A DNA stretch of 64,000 nucleotides from Tropicimonas sp033101155 (GTDB lineage: Bacteria > Pseudomonadota > Alphaproteobacteria > Rhodobacterales > Rhodobacteraceae), in NCBI RefSeq assembly GCF_033101155.1, contig NZ_JAWMPX010000001.1, positions 186,001 through 250,000 of the forward strand. The letters run 5' to 3'. This document shows, piece by piece, positions 33,269-41,828 of the stretch; the first letter of the stretch is position 1; each line of letters starts with the position of its first letter. The notes under the pieces are model-generated. The model was given only the letters and a program-made list of their open reading frames with translations, searched no databases and was not told the DNA's origin. A program made the position numbers and the translations under genes.

Positions 33269-34303
33269 GTGAAAGCTCGTAAATCCATTGCTGCAACTCT
33301 GCTTGGTGCAACTGCTCTGGGCCTTGTCGGCCTGTCCGGCGCCGCATCGGCTGAAGGAATCAGCGCCTGCCTGATCACCAAGACCGACACCAACCCGTTC
33401 TTCGTAAAGATGAAGGAAGGCGCGACCGCCCGGGCCGAGGAGCTTGGTATCAAGCTGAAGTCCTACGCCGGCAAGATCGACGGCGACCATGAGAGCCAAG
33501 TTGCCGCTATCGAGACCTGCATCGCTGATGGCGCCAAGGGTATCCTGATCACCGCGTCCGACACCTCGTCCATCGTGTCCTCGGTTCAGCAAGCCCGCGA
33601 CGCCGGCCTCGTCGTGATTGCGCTCGACACCGAACTGAACCCCTCAGACTCCGCTGACGCGACCTTTGCGACCGACAATTTCCTCGCCGGTGAACTGATT
33701 GGCCAGTGGGCTGCAGGCAAATTGGGTGATGCCGCCAAGGATGCCAAGATCGGCTTCCTCGACCTCGCCGTCAGCCAGCCGACCGTCGGCGTGCAGCGTG
33801 ACCAGGGCTTCATGCAGGGCTTCGGAATCGACATCAAGGATCCGAACAAATGGGGCGACGAAGACGACCCGCGCATTGCCGGCCATGACGTAACCCAGGG
33901 CAACGAGGAAGGCGGCCGCAAGGCGATGGAAAACCTGCTCGCCAAGGAGCCCTTCATCAACGTTGTCTACACGATCAACGAGCCTGCCGCTGCCGGCGCC
34001 TATGAAGCGCTCAAGGCCATCGGCCGCGAGAGCGACGTGCTGATCGTCTCCGTCGACGGCGGCTGCCCGGGCGTCAAGAACATCGCCGACGGCACGCTCG
34101 GCGCCACCGCCCAGCAATACCCGCTCGACATGGCGAAATTCGGTATCGAGGCGATCAAGGCCTGGGCCGAGACAGGTGAAGCGCCGAAGCCGACCGAAGG
34201 CAAAGCCTTCTTCGACACCGGCGTCAAGCTGATCACCGATGAACCCGTCGACGGCGTTGAAAGCATCGACTCCAAGATGGGCATGGACCTCTGCTGGGGC
34301 TGA
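33269..34303 (+). CDS. frcB: Sugar ABC transporter substrate-binding protein (FrcB-like)
   Basis: Periplasmic sugar-binding protein (peripla_BP_4 family), 344 residues, probably for fructose. Signal peptide MKARKSIAATLLGATALGLVGLSGAASA is cut before EGISACLITKTDTNPFFVKMK. Conserved IDGDHESQVAAIETCIADGAKGILI, FATDNFLAGELIGQWAA and VSVDGGCPGVKNIADG. The start is GTG at 33269 with GGGAGGG upstream. First gene of frcB-frcC-frcA-frcK. Sugar specificity is inferred from similarity to rhizobial FrcB. Confidence 0.87.
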   Translation: MKARKSIAATLLGATALGLVGLSGAASAEGISACLITKTDTNPFFVKMKEGATARAEELGIKLKSYAGKIDGDHESQVAAIETCIADGAKGILITASDTSSIVSSVQQARDAGLVVIALDTELNPSDSADATFATDNFLAGELIGQWAAGKLGDAAKDAKIGFLDLAVSQPTVGVQRDQGFMQGFGIDIKDPNKWGDEDDPRIAGHDVTQGNEEGGRKAMENLLAKEPFINVVYTINEPAAAGAYEALKAIGRESDVLIVSVDGGCPGVKNIADGTLGATAQQYPLDMAKFGIEAIKAWAETGEAPKPTEGKAFFDTGVKLITDEPVDGVESIDSKMGMDLCWG

Positions 34304-34330
34304 TCTCCCTCCGGCATGACTGACCTGACA

Positions 34331-34363
34331 TGTGAAGGGCGGCGCGGAGCACCGCCCTTCACA
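34331..34363 (+). terminator. Intercistronic stem-loop after frcB
   Basis: Perfect 12-bp stem TGTGAAGGGCGG/CCGCCCTTCACA with a 9-base loop and no T-tract. In binding-protein operons such hairpins usually stabilise the 5' message or attenuate read-through, giving more binding protein than permease. Confidence 0.65.
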
Positions 34364-34424
34364 CCGCCCTGTCCCGTCCACGCGCCCGCCTCGGGCCAAA
34401 CGCGCAAATCTGGAGGGAGACCCG

Positions 34425-35510
34425 ATGTCGGACGTAGATTCCACCCCCCGCACCCCTACACCGCAATCCTATGAAGACGTCCTGAAGGATGCCGAAACGG
34501 CCGTCGCCGAGTTCGACGAGGACGATACCTTTTCCAACAAGATCCAGAGCTGGCTGCATTCGACGCCCGCCGCCGTGCCGATTTTCGTGTTGGTCATGGC
34601 CGTAATCGTCTTTGGGATCATCCTCGGCGGCAAGTTCTTCTCGCCCTTCGCTCTGACACTGATCCTGCAACAGGTGATGATCGTCGGCATCACCGCATCG
34701 GCCCAGACGCTGGTCATCCTGACCGCTGGTATCGACCTCTCAGTCGGCGCGATCATGGTGTTTTCTTCGGTGATCATGGGCCAGTTCACCTTCCGCTACG
34801 GGCTTCCGGCGGAGGTGGCAATTGCCATCGGTCTCGCCGCTGGCGCCGGCATGGGCTTCATCAACGGCGTGCTCGTCGCCTATCTCCGTCTGCCGCCCTT
34901 CATCGTGACGCTCGGAACGTGGCAGATCTTCCTCGCCGCGAATTTCCTCTACTCGGCCAATGAAACCATCCGCTCGCAGGAGATCGCCGAACAGGCGCCC
35001 GCGCTCCAGTTCTTCGGCGAGAAATTCAAGGTCGGCGGCGCCGTCTTCACCTATGGCGCCGTGGCGATGCTCCTCATCGTCTTCCTGCTCGCCTATGTGC
35101 TGCGCTCCACCGCCTGGGGCCGTCATGTCTATGCCGTGGGCGACGACCCGGAAGCCGCCGAACTGTCCGGCGTCAAGGTCAAGACGGTCCTGATCCAGGT
35201 CTACTGCCTCGCCGGCCTGATCTGCGCCTTTGCCGGCTGGGCACTGATCGGCCGCATCGGTTCGGTCTCGCCCACCTCCGGACAGAACGCAAATATCGAA
35301 TCCATCACCGCCGTCGCCATCGGGGGCATCTCGCTGTTCGGCGGGCGCGGCTCGATACTCGGCGCGCTGGCCGGTGGCCTGATCGTCGGCGTCTTCTCTC
35401 TTGGCTTGCGCATGATCGGCACCGATCCGCAATGGACCTACCTGCTCATCGGCGCGCTCATCATCTTCGCCGTCTCCATAGACCAGTGGATCAGAAAGGG
35501 AACGGCATGA
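34425..35510 (+). CDS. frcC: Sugar ABC transporter permease (FrcC-like)
   Basis: 361-residue inner-membrane permease of the RbsC/FrcC (BPD_transp_2) family. An acidic N-terminal cytoplasmic segment (about 45 residues) precedes around ten helices. Marks: LVILTAGIDLSVGAIMVFSS, RLPPFIVTLGT, GRHVYAVGDDPEAAELSGVKV (coupling region), AVAIGGISLFGGRGSILGALAGGLIVG. ATG at 34425 follows GGAGGGA. Overlaps frcA by four bases. Confidence 0.92.
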   Translation: MSDVDSTPRTPTPQSYEDVLKDAETAVAEFDEDDTFSNKIQSWLHSTPAAVPIFVLVMAVIVFGIILGGKFFSPFALTLILQQVMIVGITASAQTLVILTAGIDLSVGAIMVFSSVIMGQFTFRYGLPAEVAIAIGLAAGAGMGFINGVLVAYLRLPPFIVTLGTWQIFLAANFLYSANETIRSQEIAEQAPALQFFGEKFKVGGAVFTYGAVAMLLIVFLLAYVLRSTAWGRHVYAVGDDPEAAELSGVKVKTVLIQVYCLAGLICAFAGWALIGRIGSVSPTSGQNANIESITAVAIGGISLFGGRGSILGALAGGLIVGVFSLGLRMIGTDPQWTYLLIGALIIFAVSIDQWIRKGTA

Positions 35511-36286
35511 CCCAGCAACCTGTTTTGCAAGGCCGCGGTCTGGTCAAGAAATTCGGCAAGGTCACCGCGCTCGATGGCTGCGACTTCGAACTCTATCCCG
35601 GAGAAGTGCTCGCCGTGATCGGCGACAACGGCGCCGGAAAGTCGGTGATGATCAAGACGCTCTCCGGCGCACTCCAGCCCGATCATGGCGAGGTTTTTCT
35701 GGACGGCGACCAGGTGCATTTCAATACGCCTCTGGAAGCACAGGAGGCCGGTATCGCGACCGTCTACCAGACGCTTGCCATGTCGCCCGCACTCTCCATT
35801 GCGGACAATATGTTCATGGGGCGCGAGCTGCGCAAACCCGGCTGGCGGGGAAAAATCCTGCGGCAGCTCGACAAGCCAGCGATGGAGAAATTCTCTCGGG
35901 AGAAGCTCACCGAGCTCGGACTGATGACAATCCAGAACATCCGCCAGGCCGTGGAGACGCTCTCGGGCGGTCAGCGGCAGGGCATTGCAGTGGCCCGCGC
36001 CGCCGCCTTTGGCTCCAGGGTGATCATCCTCGACGAGCCAACGGCTGCACTCGGCGTGAAGGAAAGCCGCCGCGTGCTGGAGCTGATCCAGGACGTGCGC
36101 GCCCGTGGCATCCCAATTGTGCTGATCTCGCACAATATGCCACATGTTTTCGAAGTGGCGGACCGGATCCACATCCATCGGCTCGGCAAGCGGCTCTGCG
36201 TCGTCCGGCCGGGAGACCATTCCATGTCCGACGCTGTCGCCATGATGACCGGCGCGATGCAACCGCCGCCAGACCTTGCTGCCTGA
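35507..36286 (+). CDS. frcA: Sugar ABC transporter ATP-binding protein (FrcA-like)
   Basis: 259-residue single-domain ATPase, unlike the double-domain RbsA type. Walker A GDNGAGKSV, Q-loop YQTLAM, signature LSGGQRQGIAVARA, Walker B VIILDEPTAALG, H-loop ISHNMPHV. Start overlaps the permease stop. Energises uptake with FrcC and FrcB. Confidence 0.94.
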   Translation: MTQQPVLQGRGLVKKFGKVTALDGCDFELYPGEVLAVIGDNGAGKSVMIKTLSGALQPDHGEVFLDGDQVHFNTPLEAQEAGIATVYQTLAMSPALSIADNMFMGRELRKPGWRGKILRQLDKPAMEKFSREKLTELGLMTIQNIRQAVETLSGGQRQGIAVARAAAFGSRVIILDEPTAALGVKESRRVLELIQDVRARGIPIVLISHNMPHVFEVADRIHIHRLGKRLCVVRPGDHSMSDAVAMMTGAMQPPPDLAA

Positions 36287-36299
36287 CGGAGGACGGAAA

Positions 36300-36917
36300 T
36301 TGGAACGCGAAAACCTGATCGAACTGGCGGACCGCATCGCTGCCCTGCCCATTTCCGGTGCTCGCGCATTGATCGCACTGGCCGGGCCACCCGCCTCCGG
36401 GAAATCCCGTGCCGCCAGGGAGCTTGTCGACGAACTCCACAGCCGCGGGCTCGCGGCCGTCGCCGTGCCGATGGACGGGTTTCACCTCGACAATGAAGTG
36501 CTCGACGCGCGTGGCCTTCGGGCCCGAAAAGGCTCTCCGGAGACGTTCGACGCGGCCGGCTTCATCCACGCGATGGCGCGATTGAAGCAGGAAGCGGAAG
36601 TGATCCTGCCGAGTTTCGACCGCGAGATCGACAAGTCCGTCGCCGGTTCCGTCGTCATCGGACCGGAGGACCGGATCGCCGTTGTCGAAGGGAATTACGT
36701 CTGTTTCAGCGAAGCGCCCTGGGACCAACTTGCCGGGCTTTGGGATTTCTCCTGTTATCTGGACGTTCCGGAAGATGTTCTGTTGGAACGGCTGGTCCAA
36801 CGCTGGATTCGTTTCGATCATAGCCCGGAAGACGCCGAGGCCCGGGCGCGTGGCAACGACCTCGCCAACGCACAGCGCATCGCCACCGCCGTTTCGCAGA
36901 CCGATCTCCGCTTCTGA
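36300..36917 (+). CDS. frcK: P-loop kinase of the fructose operon (FrcK-like)
   Basis: 205-residue member of the phosphoribulokinase/uridine kinase-like group. P-loop AGPPASGKSRAA, then VAVPMDGFHLDNEVLDARG, GSPETFDAAGF, VVEGNYVCF and an ERLVQRWI lid. Start assigned to TTG at 36300 because GGAGG stands 7 bases upstream; no ATG has comparable support. Rhizobial frc operons carry an equivalent gene, but its phospho-acceptor is not established to my knowledge. Confidence 0.83.
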   Translation: MERENLIELADRIAALPISGARALIALAGPPASGKSRAARELVDELHSRGLAAVAVPMDGFHLDNEVLDARGLRARKGSPETFDAAGFIHAMARLKQEAEVILPSFDREIDKSVAGSVVIGPEDRIAVVEGNYVCFSEAPWDQLAGLWDFSCYLDVPEDVLLERLVQRWIRFDHSPEDAEARARGNDLANAQRIATAVSQTDLRF

Positions 36918-37024
36918 CGCAACGTTGATCTCGATCCACGACCGACATATCTCCTCCATCATCTGGCACATGTCGCGATTTCAGCGCAGGTCGCCGGTCG
37001 GCGCGGCACAATCGAGGGCGAGAG

Positions 37025-37975
37025 ATGGCGATCCTGTTGATCCATACTGGCGGCACAATCGGCATGGAGCGGACAAAAGACGGCTTCGCTCCGCGCGCGG
37101 GCGTGGTCGAGGACGCGGTCGCGGCGCTGGTTGCGGCTGGGCGGACAGCCGGGCCGGTCGATATCCGCCGGCTGGACCCGCTGATCGACAGCGCCCAGGC
37201 GACCCCACATGACTGGTCCCGCGTCGCCCGCACGATCCACGCGGCGCATGACGAATACGACGGATTCGTCGTCACCCATGGCACCGACACGCTGGCCTAT
37301 ACCGCAGCCGCGCTCTGCCTTTCCCTGCCCGGGCTCGACCGGTCCGTGATCGTGACCGGTTCGATGTTGCCGCTGACCGTCCCCGGCAATGATGGCGATG
37401 CCAATCTCTTCGATGCGCTCTGGGCGGCAGCGGGCGCTGCCCCCGGCGTGCAGGTGCAATTCGCCGGAAGACTGATGCATGGCGCCCGTGTGCGTAAGTC
37501 GCATTCCCAGGCTTTTGACGCCTTTGAGGCGGTTCCAACGCAAGCCCCGCCCCGGCTGATGGCGCCCGCGCCGGGTCTGATCGAGGTCGCGGAGCATAAA
37601 GTTGGCATGCTCTCGGTCACGCCCGGCCCTTGCGCCGAGCTTGTCGCCCATGCCGCTGAAATCTGCGACGGGCTGGTCCTGCGCTGCTTCGGTTCCGGCA
37701 CAGCGCCGGACACACCCGAGCTGCGCGCGGCGCTGGACCGGGCCTTTGCGCGCAAGGTGCCGGTGGTCGCGGTCAGTCAATGTCCGGAAGGCGGGATGCG
37801 GCTGGGCACCTACGCGGCCGGCAAGGTGATGCGCGACACCGGCGTGATCGATGGACGGGTCATGGGGCCGGAAATGGCCTTCGCCAAGATGCAGCTTTGC
37901 CTCAGTCAGTTCGACGATTTCGAGGCGCGCCGCCGCTACCTCGCCAAAAGCCAATGCGGAGAGATGGACGGATAG
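37025..37975 (+). CDS. L-asparaginase family protein (AnsA type)
   Basis: 316-residue amidohydrolase of the asparaginase/glutaminase type. Both catalytic threonine motifs are present: ILLIHTGGTIGM at the N-terminus and VTHGTDTLAYTA (T-D pair). SVIVTGSMLPL and NLFDALWAA also fit. No signal peptide, so cytoplasmic. Converges with the HTH regulator, four bases apart. Confidence 0.9.
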   Translation: MAILLIHTGGTIGMERTKDGFAPRAGVVEDAVAALVAAGRTAGPVDIRRLDPLIDSAQATPHDWSRVARTIHAAHDEYDGFVVTHGTDTLAYTAAALCLSLPGLDRSVIVTGSMLPLTVPGNDGDANLFDALWAAAGAAPGVQVQFAGRLMHGARVRKSHSQAFDAFEAVPTQAPPRLMAPAPGLIEVAEHKVGMLSVTPGPCAELVAHAAEICDGLVLRCFGSGTAPDTPELRAALDRAFARKVPVVAVSQCPEGGMRLGTYAAGKVMRDTGVIDGRVMGPEMAFAKMQLCLSQFDDFEARRRYLAKSQCGEMDG

Positions 37976-37979
37976 GAAC

Positions 37980-38780
37980 TCAGGGCAACGGCGCTTCAAG
38001 AAAGGCGCTCGGGCCAGACAGCATCCGGCGGACCTCCTGCGGAATTTCCGGATCATCCGGCGCATAAAGCCCTGACAACCGGAGGCTTTTACGAATGTCG
38101 AGCCCGTCTCCGAGATACTGGAAGACGATCTGTGTCGCCGTGGGCGGGCGCGGCGCCCGGGCGGCAACACCAGAAATGACTCCGGTCAGGAACCGGATAC
38201 GGCTCGTGTAGCAAGGATACAGGATGATCTGCATGACCTCATTGCGGGTCAGCATCTCCATCACGGTCATGAAAATCCGGTCACCAAGGACAAAACAGGC
38301 GCCTTCGTATTTGCAGGTGAACTGCCGCGCGCCGGGCGATCCGACCATCTCGATGCTCTTGACGTTGACCCCGAACGGCGTCCGGTAAAGCCGGGTCAGC
38401 GAGCGCAGCACCATGCCCGGATGAGACATGGAGTGGTAATAGCCGAAATAGAATCCGACATAGCTGTCCAACTCCCTGCGGGAGGCAAGCCGGATATCCT
38501 CGCCAATGGCCGAGACCACGTTCTTCTCCGCCCGCGCCGAGCTTTCATGCGGCTTGAGCCGGATCAGTTCCATGAATTGCCCGTGCGGAAGCAGGAGTTC
38601 CGATTCCTCGATCCCGAAGAAATCGCACATTCGCCGCATCAACCGCAGCGAGGGAAACGTTTCGCCGTTCAGGTAGCGATTGAACTGGGACCGGTTGACC
38701 CCAAGCTGACGGCAGACGTCCGCGATGGATTTGTGATAAGAGCAAAGGGCCCGGAGGTTTTGCGGCAGGTCGCGTGACAC
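37980..38780 (-). CDS. XRE-type helix-turn-helix regulator with uncharacterised sensor domain
   Basis: 266-residue regulator. Residues about 15-60 form an XRE/Cro-like HTH (SIADVCRQLGVNRSQFNRYL), followed by a roughly 200-residue domain (YVGFYFGYYHSMSHPGMVLRS, VFQYLGDGLDIRKSLRLSGLY) that I cannot place in a named family. The GTG at 38780 is preferred because AAAGGA lies 6 bases upstream. Divergent from the alanine/sodium symporter gene, with inverted repeats between; regulation of that gene is plausible but unproven. Confidence 0.75.
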   Translation of the reverse strand: MSRDLPQNLRALCSYHKSIADVCRQLGVNRSQFNRYLNGETFPSLRLMRRMCDFFGIEESELLLPHGQFMELIRLKPHESSARAEKNVVSAIGEDIRLASRRELDSYVGFYFGYYHSMSHPGMVLRSLTRLYRTPFGVNVKSIEMVGSPGARQFTCKYEGACFVLGDRIFMTVMEMLTRNEVMQIILYPCYTSRIRFLTGVISGVAARAPRPPTATQIVFQYLGDGLDIRKSLRLSGLYAPDDPEIPQEVRRMLSGPSAFLEAPLP

Positions 38781-38797
38781 ATGCGTTCCTTTCTCTA

Positions 38798-38830
38798 CCT
38801 GACGCTGCTTCTGTAGCAACCCGCGTCAGG
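38798..38830. promoter_or_regulatory. Inverted repeat upstream of the HTH regulator
   Basis: Perfect 8-bp arms CCTGACGC (38798-38805) and GCGTCAGG (38823-38830) separated by 17 bases, just ahead of the regulator's ribosome site. Candidate autoregulatory operator or leader hairpin. Confidence 0.42.
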
Positions 38831-38877
38831 AAGATGCAAGCTAGCGAAATGAAACACTGCCTTTGCCTCCCTAGGGT

Positions 38878-38893
38878 CCGCAACCAATTGCGG
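38878..38893. promoter_or_regulatory. Inverted repeat upstream of the symporter gene
   Basis: Perfect CCGCAA-ccaa-TTGCGG palindrome, 34 bases before the symporter ATG. A possible operator for the divergent HTH regulator, distinct in sequence from the repeat at 38798-38830. Confidence 0.38.
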
Positions 38894-38926
38894 GGTGCAC
38901 CGCATAAAAACAGAGGGACTTGAAAC

Positions 38927-40351
38927 ATGGAATTTCTTGAGCTGATCTTCGGAAAGATCGGCGACCTGACCTGGGGATGGTCACTCATCCCCATTCTGGT
39001 CGTCTTCGGCGTCTTCATCACAATCACGACCGGCTTCGTCCAGTTCCAGTTCTTCAAACGCATGTTCCGCGTGCTTCGGAGCAATGATGACGCGGACCCC
39101 AACAAGATCTCCGCCCGCGAGGCACTGCTGGTCTCGGTCGGCGGGCGTGTGGGCGGCGGCAATATCGCCGGCGTCGCGGTTGCGATCACCCTGGGCGGCC
39201 CGGGTGCCGTCTTCTGGATGTGGGCCATCGCGTTGGTCGGCATGGCGACGAGCCTCGTCGAATGCTCCATCGCGCAGCTTTTCAAACGCAAGACCGGCGA
39301 GAACGAGTATCGTGGCGGCCCGGCCCGCTCGATCATTCACGGGCTCGGCAACGAGTATCGCTGGCTCGCCGTTGTCTACGCGATCTGCCTGATTGCCGCC
39401 TTCGCCTTCGGTTTCAACGCCTTCCAGGGCAATACCGTGGCCGGCGCCGTCAAGGACAGCATGGGCATCGACCGCCTCTATACCGGCGCAGGCCTCGCGG
39501 CGATTTCCGGTCTCATCATCTTCGGCGGTATCCACCGCATCGCCAAGGTGGCAGATGTCGTCGTGCCGATCATGGCCATCGGCTATCTCTCCATGGCGCT
39601 GATCGTCATCCTGCTCAACATCACCTCTCTACCCGGCGTGATCTATGACATCGTCGCGAATGCCTTCGGCTTCCGGGAGGCTGTCGGTGGCGGCATGGGC
39701 GCGGCCCTTGCGCAGGGCCTGCGGCGCGGCCTCTTCTCCAACGAAGCCGGCCTTGGCTCGGCCCCGAACGTCGCGGCGACGGCCGAAGTGCGTCACCCGA
39801 TCAGCCAGGGTATCACCCAGTCCTTCTCGGTCTTCATCGACACGATCATCATCTGCTCCTGCACGGCTTTCGTGATCCTGCTGGGCGATGTCTATGTGCC
39901 GGGCGCGGAAGGAATTGATGGCGTTGTGCTAACGCAGCAATCGATGGTCTCCCATCTCGGTTCCTGGACGCAGTATTTCCTCTCGGCGGCGATCCTGCTC
40001 TTCTCCTTCTCCTCGATCATCTACAACTACTATCTTGGTGAGAACGCACTGAGCTTCCTGACGAAAAACCAGATGGCGATCCCGGCGCTGCGTATCGCAA
40101 TCATCGGCATCGTCTTCCTCGGCGCAACGGCACCGGCGGCGACTTCGGTCTTCTTCTTCTCCGACCCGCTGATGGGTGTTCTGGCGCTGGTCAACCTGCT
40201 GGCGATCATGATGCTCTTCCCGGTCGCCATGCGGCTGTTGAACGACTTCCGGGCGCAGCTCAAGGCGGGGATCGACCGCCCCGTGCTCGACCCGGATGCC
40301 TATGCCGATCTCGATATCGACCGTGAGGCCTGGAAGGTCCCGGCCGAGTAA
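38927..40351 (+). CDS. Sodium:alanine/glycine symporter (AGCS family)
   Basis: 474-residue inner-membrane symporter importing alanine or glycine with sodium. Family signatures: SVGGRVGGGNIAGVAVAITL near helix 2, EYRGGPARSI, and LRRGLFSNEAGLGSAPNVAA. About 10-11 hydrophobic helices. Preceded by inverted repeats and followed by a strong terminator. Confidence 0.93.
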   Translation: MEFLELIFGKIGDLTWGWSLIPILVVFGVFITITTGFVQFQFFKRMFRVLRSNDDADPNKISAREALLVSVGGRVGGGNIAGVAVAITLGGPGAVFWMWAIALVGMATSLVECSIAQLFKRKTGENEYRGGPARSIIHGLGNEYRWLAVVYAICLIAAFAFGFNAFQGNTVAGAVKDSMGIDRLYTGAGLAAISGLIIFGGIHRIAKVADVVVPIMAIGYLSMALIVILLNITSLPGVIYDIVANAFGFREAVGGGMGAALAQGLRRGLFSNEAGLGSAPNVAATAEVRHPISQGITQSFSVFIDTIIICSCTAFVILLGDVYVPGAEGIDGVVLTQQSMVSHLGSWTQYFLSAAILLFSFSSIIYNYYLGENALSFLTKNQMAIPALRIAIIGIVFLGATAPAATSVFFFSDPLMGVLALVNLLAIMMLFPVAMRLLNDFRAQLKAGIDRPVLDPDAYADLDIDREAWKVPAE

Positions 40352-40375
40352 CCGGCGCTACGACAATTGAAAGAA

Positions 40376-40409
40376 AAAGGCCGGGCAGGTTCAATCCTGC
40401 CCGGCCTTT
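40376..40409. terminator. Strong bidirectional terminator
   Basis: Perfect 14-bp stem AAAGGCCGGGCAGG/CCTGCCCGGCCTTT with a 6-base TTCAAT loop, followed by CCTTTT on the plus strand and T-rich sequence on the minus strand. It ends the symporter transcript and may back up the argG terminator. Confidence 0.9.
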
Positions 40410-40420
40410 CCTTTTGGCCC

Positions 40421-40475
40421 TGCCGACGCATCCAATAGAAAGGGACCGCATGCGCGTCGGCATACGGTCCCTTTC
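40421..40475 (-). terminator. Overlapping hairpins downstream of argG
   Basis: Two mutually exclusive perfect stems overlap: GAAAGGGACCG/CGGTCCCTTTC (40438-40448 with 40465-40475) and TGCCGACGC/GCGTCGGCA (40421-40429 with 40454-40462). The first lies 18 bases past the argG stop and is the likelier terminator. Confidence 0.6.
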
Positions 40476-40493
40476 AATCAGTATCTGAACCTT

Positions 40494-41717
40494 TTAGCGG
40501 AACTTCTTGTCCCGGTTTGCCAGCAGCCGCAGCCGCAGGCCCTGGAGCTGGATGAAGCCCTGCGCGTCGGACTGGTCGTATGCGCCCATATCCTCTTCGA
40601 AGGTCACCTGCTCTTCCGAATAGATCGAATGCTCGGACCAGCGGGCAACGGTGCGCGCCAGACCCTTGTAGAGCTTCATCCGAACCGTGCCCGTTACATG
40701 TTCCTGGCTATGATCGATCATCGCCTGCAGCATTTCGCGCTCGGGGCTGAACCAGAAGCCATTATAGATCATCTCGGCATATTTCGGCATCAGCTCGTCT
40801 TTGAGATGGATCGCCACGCGGTCCATCGTGATCGACTCGATCGCGCGGTGCGCATCAAGCAGGATCGTGCCGCCCGGCGTCTCGTAGATGCCGCGCGACT
40901 TCATGCCCACAAACCGTCCCTCGACAAGGTCCAGCCGGCCAATGCCGTGCTTTCGACCCAGCTCGTTGAGCTGCGTCAGCACAGTCGCCGGGCTTAGGCG
41001 CTCGCCGTTGATACCAACCGCATCGCCACGCTCGAACTCGATCTCGACATATTCCGGCTCGTTCGGCGCATCCTCGGGATGGACCGTCCGCTGGTAAACG
41101 TAGTCGGGCGCTTCCTCAGCCGGATCCTCCAGCACCTTGCCCTCCGAAGAGGTGTGCAGCAGGTTCGCGTCGACCGAAAAGGGCGCCTCGCCACGCTTGT
41201 CCTTGGCAATCGGGATCTGGTGGGCTTCGGCGAATTCCAGCAGTTTGGTCCGCGAGCCGAGGTCCCATTCGCGCCAAGGCGCAATGGTTACGATCTCGGG
41301 ATTGAGCGCATAGGCCGACAGCTCAAACCGCACCTGGTCATTGCCCTTGCCGGTGGCGCCATGGGAGACCGCATCGGCGCCAGTTTCGGCGGCAATCTCG
41401 ACCAGGCGCTTGGAAATCAGCGGACGCGCGATGGCGGTGCCGAGCAGGTAGAGCCCTTCATATTGCGCATTGGCTCGGAACATCGGGAAGACGAAATCTC
41501 GCACGAATTCCTCGCGCAGATCCTCGATGAAGATGTTATCCGCGTTGATGCCAAGCATCTCCGCCTTCTTGCGCGCGGGCTCGAGCTCTTCACCCTGTCC
41601 CAGGTCGGCGGTAAAGGTCACGACCTCGCAACCATATTCCACCTGCAACCACTTCAGGATGATCGACGTATCGAGACCCCCGGAATAGGCAAGCACCACT
41701 TTCTTCGGCTGGGCCAT
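40494..41717 (-). CDS. argG: Argininosuccinate synthase
   Basis: ArgG condenses citrulline and aspartate with ATP in arginine synthesis. 407 residues: PP-loop VVLAYSGGLDTSIILKWL, TADLGQGEE, LLGTAIARPLISKRLVE, SHGATGKGNDQVRFE and SVDANLLHTSSEG, KSRGIYETPGGTIL. The ATG at 41717 with GAGGAAG upstream starts MAQPKKVVLAYSG; longer readings are spurious. Divergent from ilvA across about 110 bases. Confidence 0.97.
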   Translation of the reverse strand: MAQPKKVVLAYSGGLDTSIILKWLQVEYGCEVVTFTADLGQGEELEPARKKAEMLGINADNIFIEDLREEFVRDFVFPMFRANAQYEGLYLLGTAIARPLISKRLVEIAAETGADAVSHGATGKGNDQVRFELSAYALNPEIVTIAPWREWDLGSRTKLLEFAEAHQIPIAKDKRGEAPFSVDANLLHTSSEGKVLEDPAEEAPDYVYQRTVHPEDAPNEPEYVEIEFERGDAVGINGERLSPATVLTQLNELGRKHGIGRLDLVEGRFVGMKSRGIYETPGGTILLDAHRAIESITMDRVAIHLKDELMPKYAEMIYNGFWFSPEREMLQAMIDHSQEHVTGTVRMKLYKGLARTVARWSEHSIYSEEQVTFEEDMGAYDQSDAQGFIQLQGLRLRLLANRDKKFR

Positions 41718-41828
41718 CTCTCGCTTCCTCGTATCTTGCGTTCGACGCTGCCGTGTAGACGGGAAGACCGGTCCGGGCAAGGCGGATTCCCGTGGCATGG
41801 GGCCGCCATTCTTGCTAACGCCCGAATC

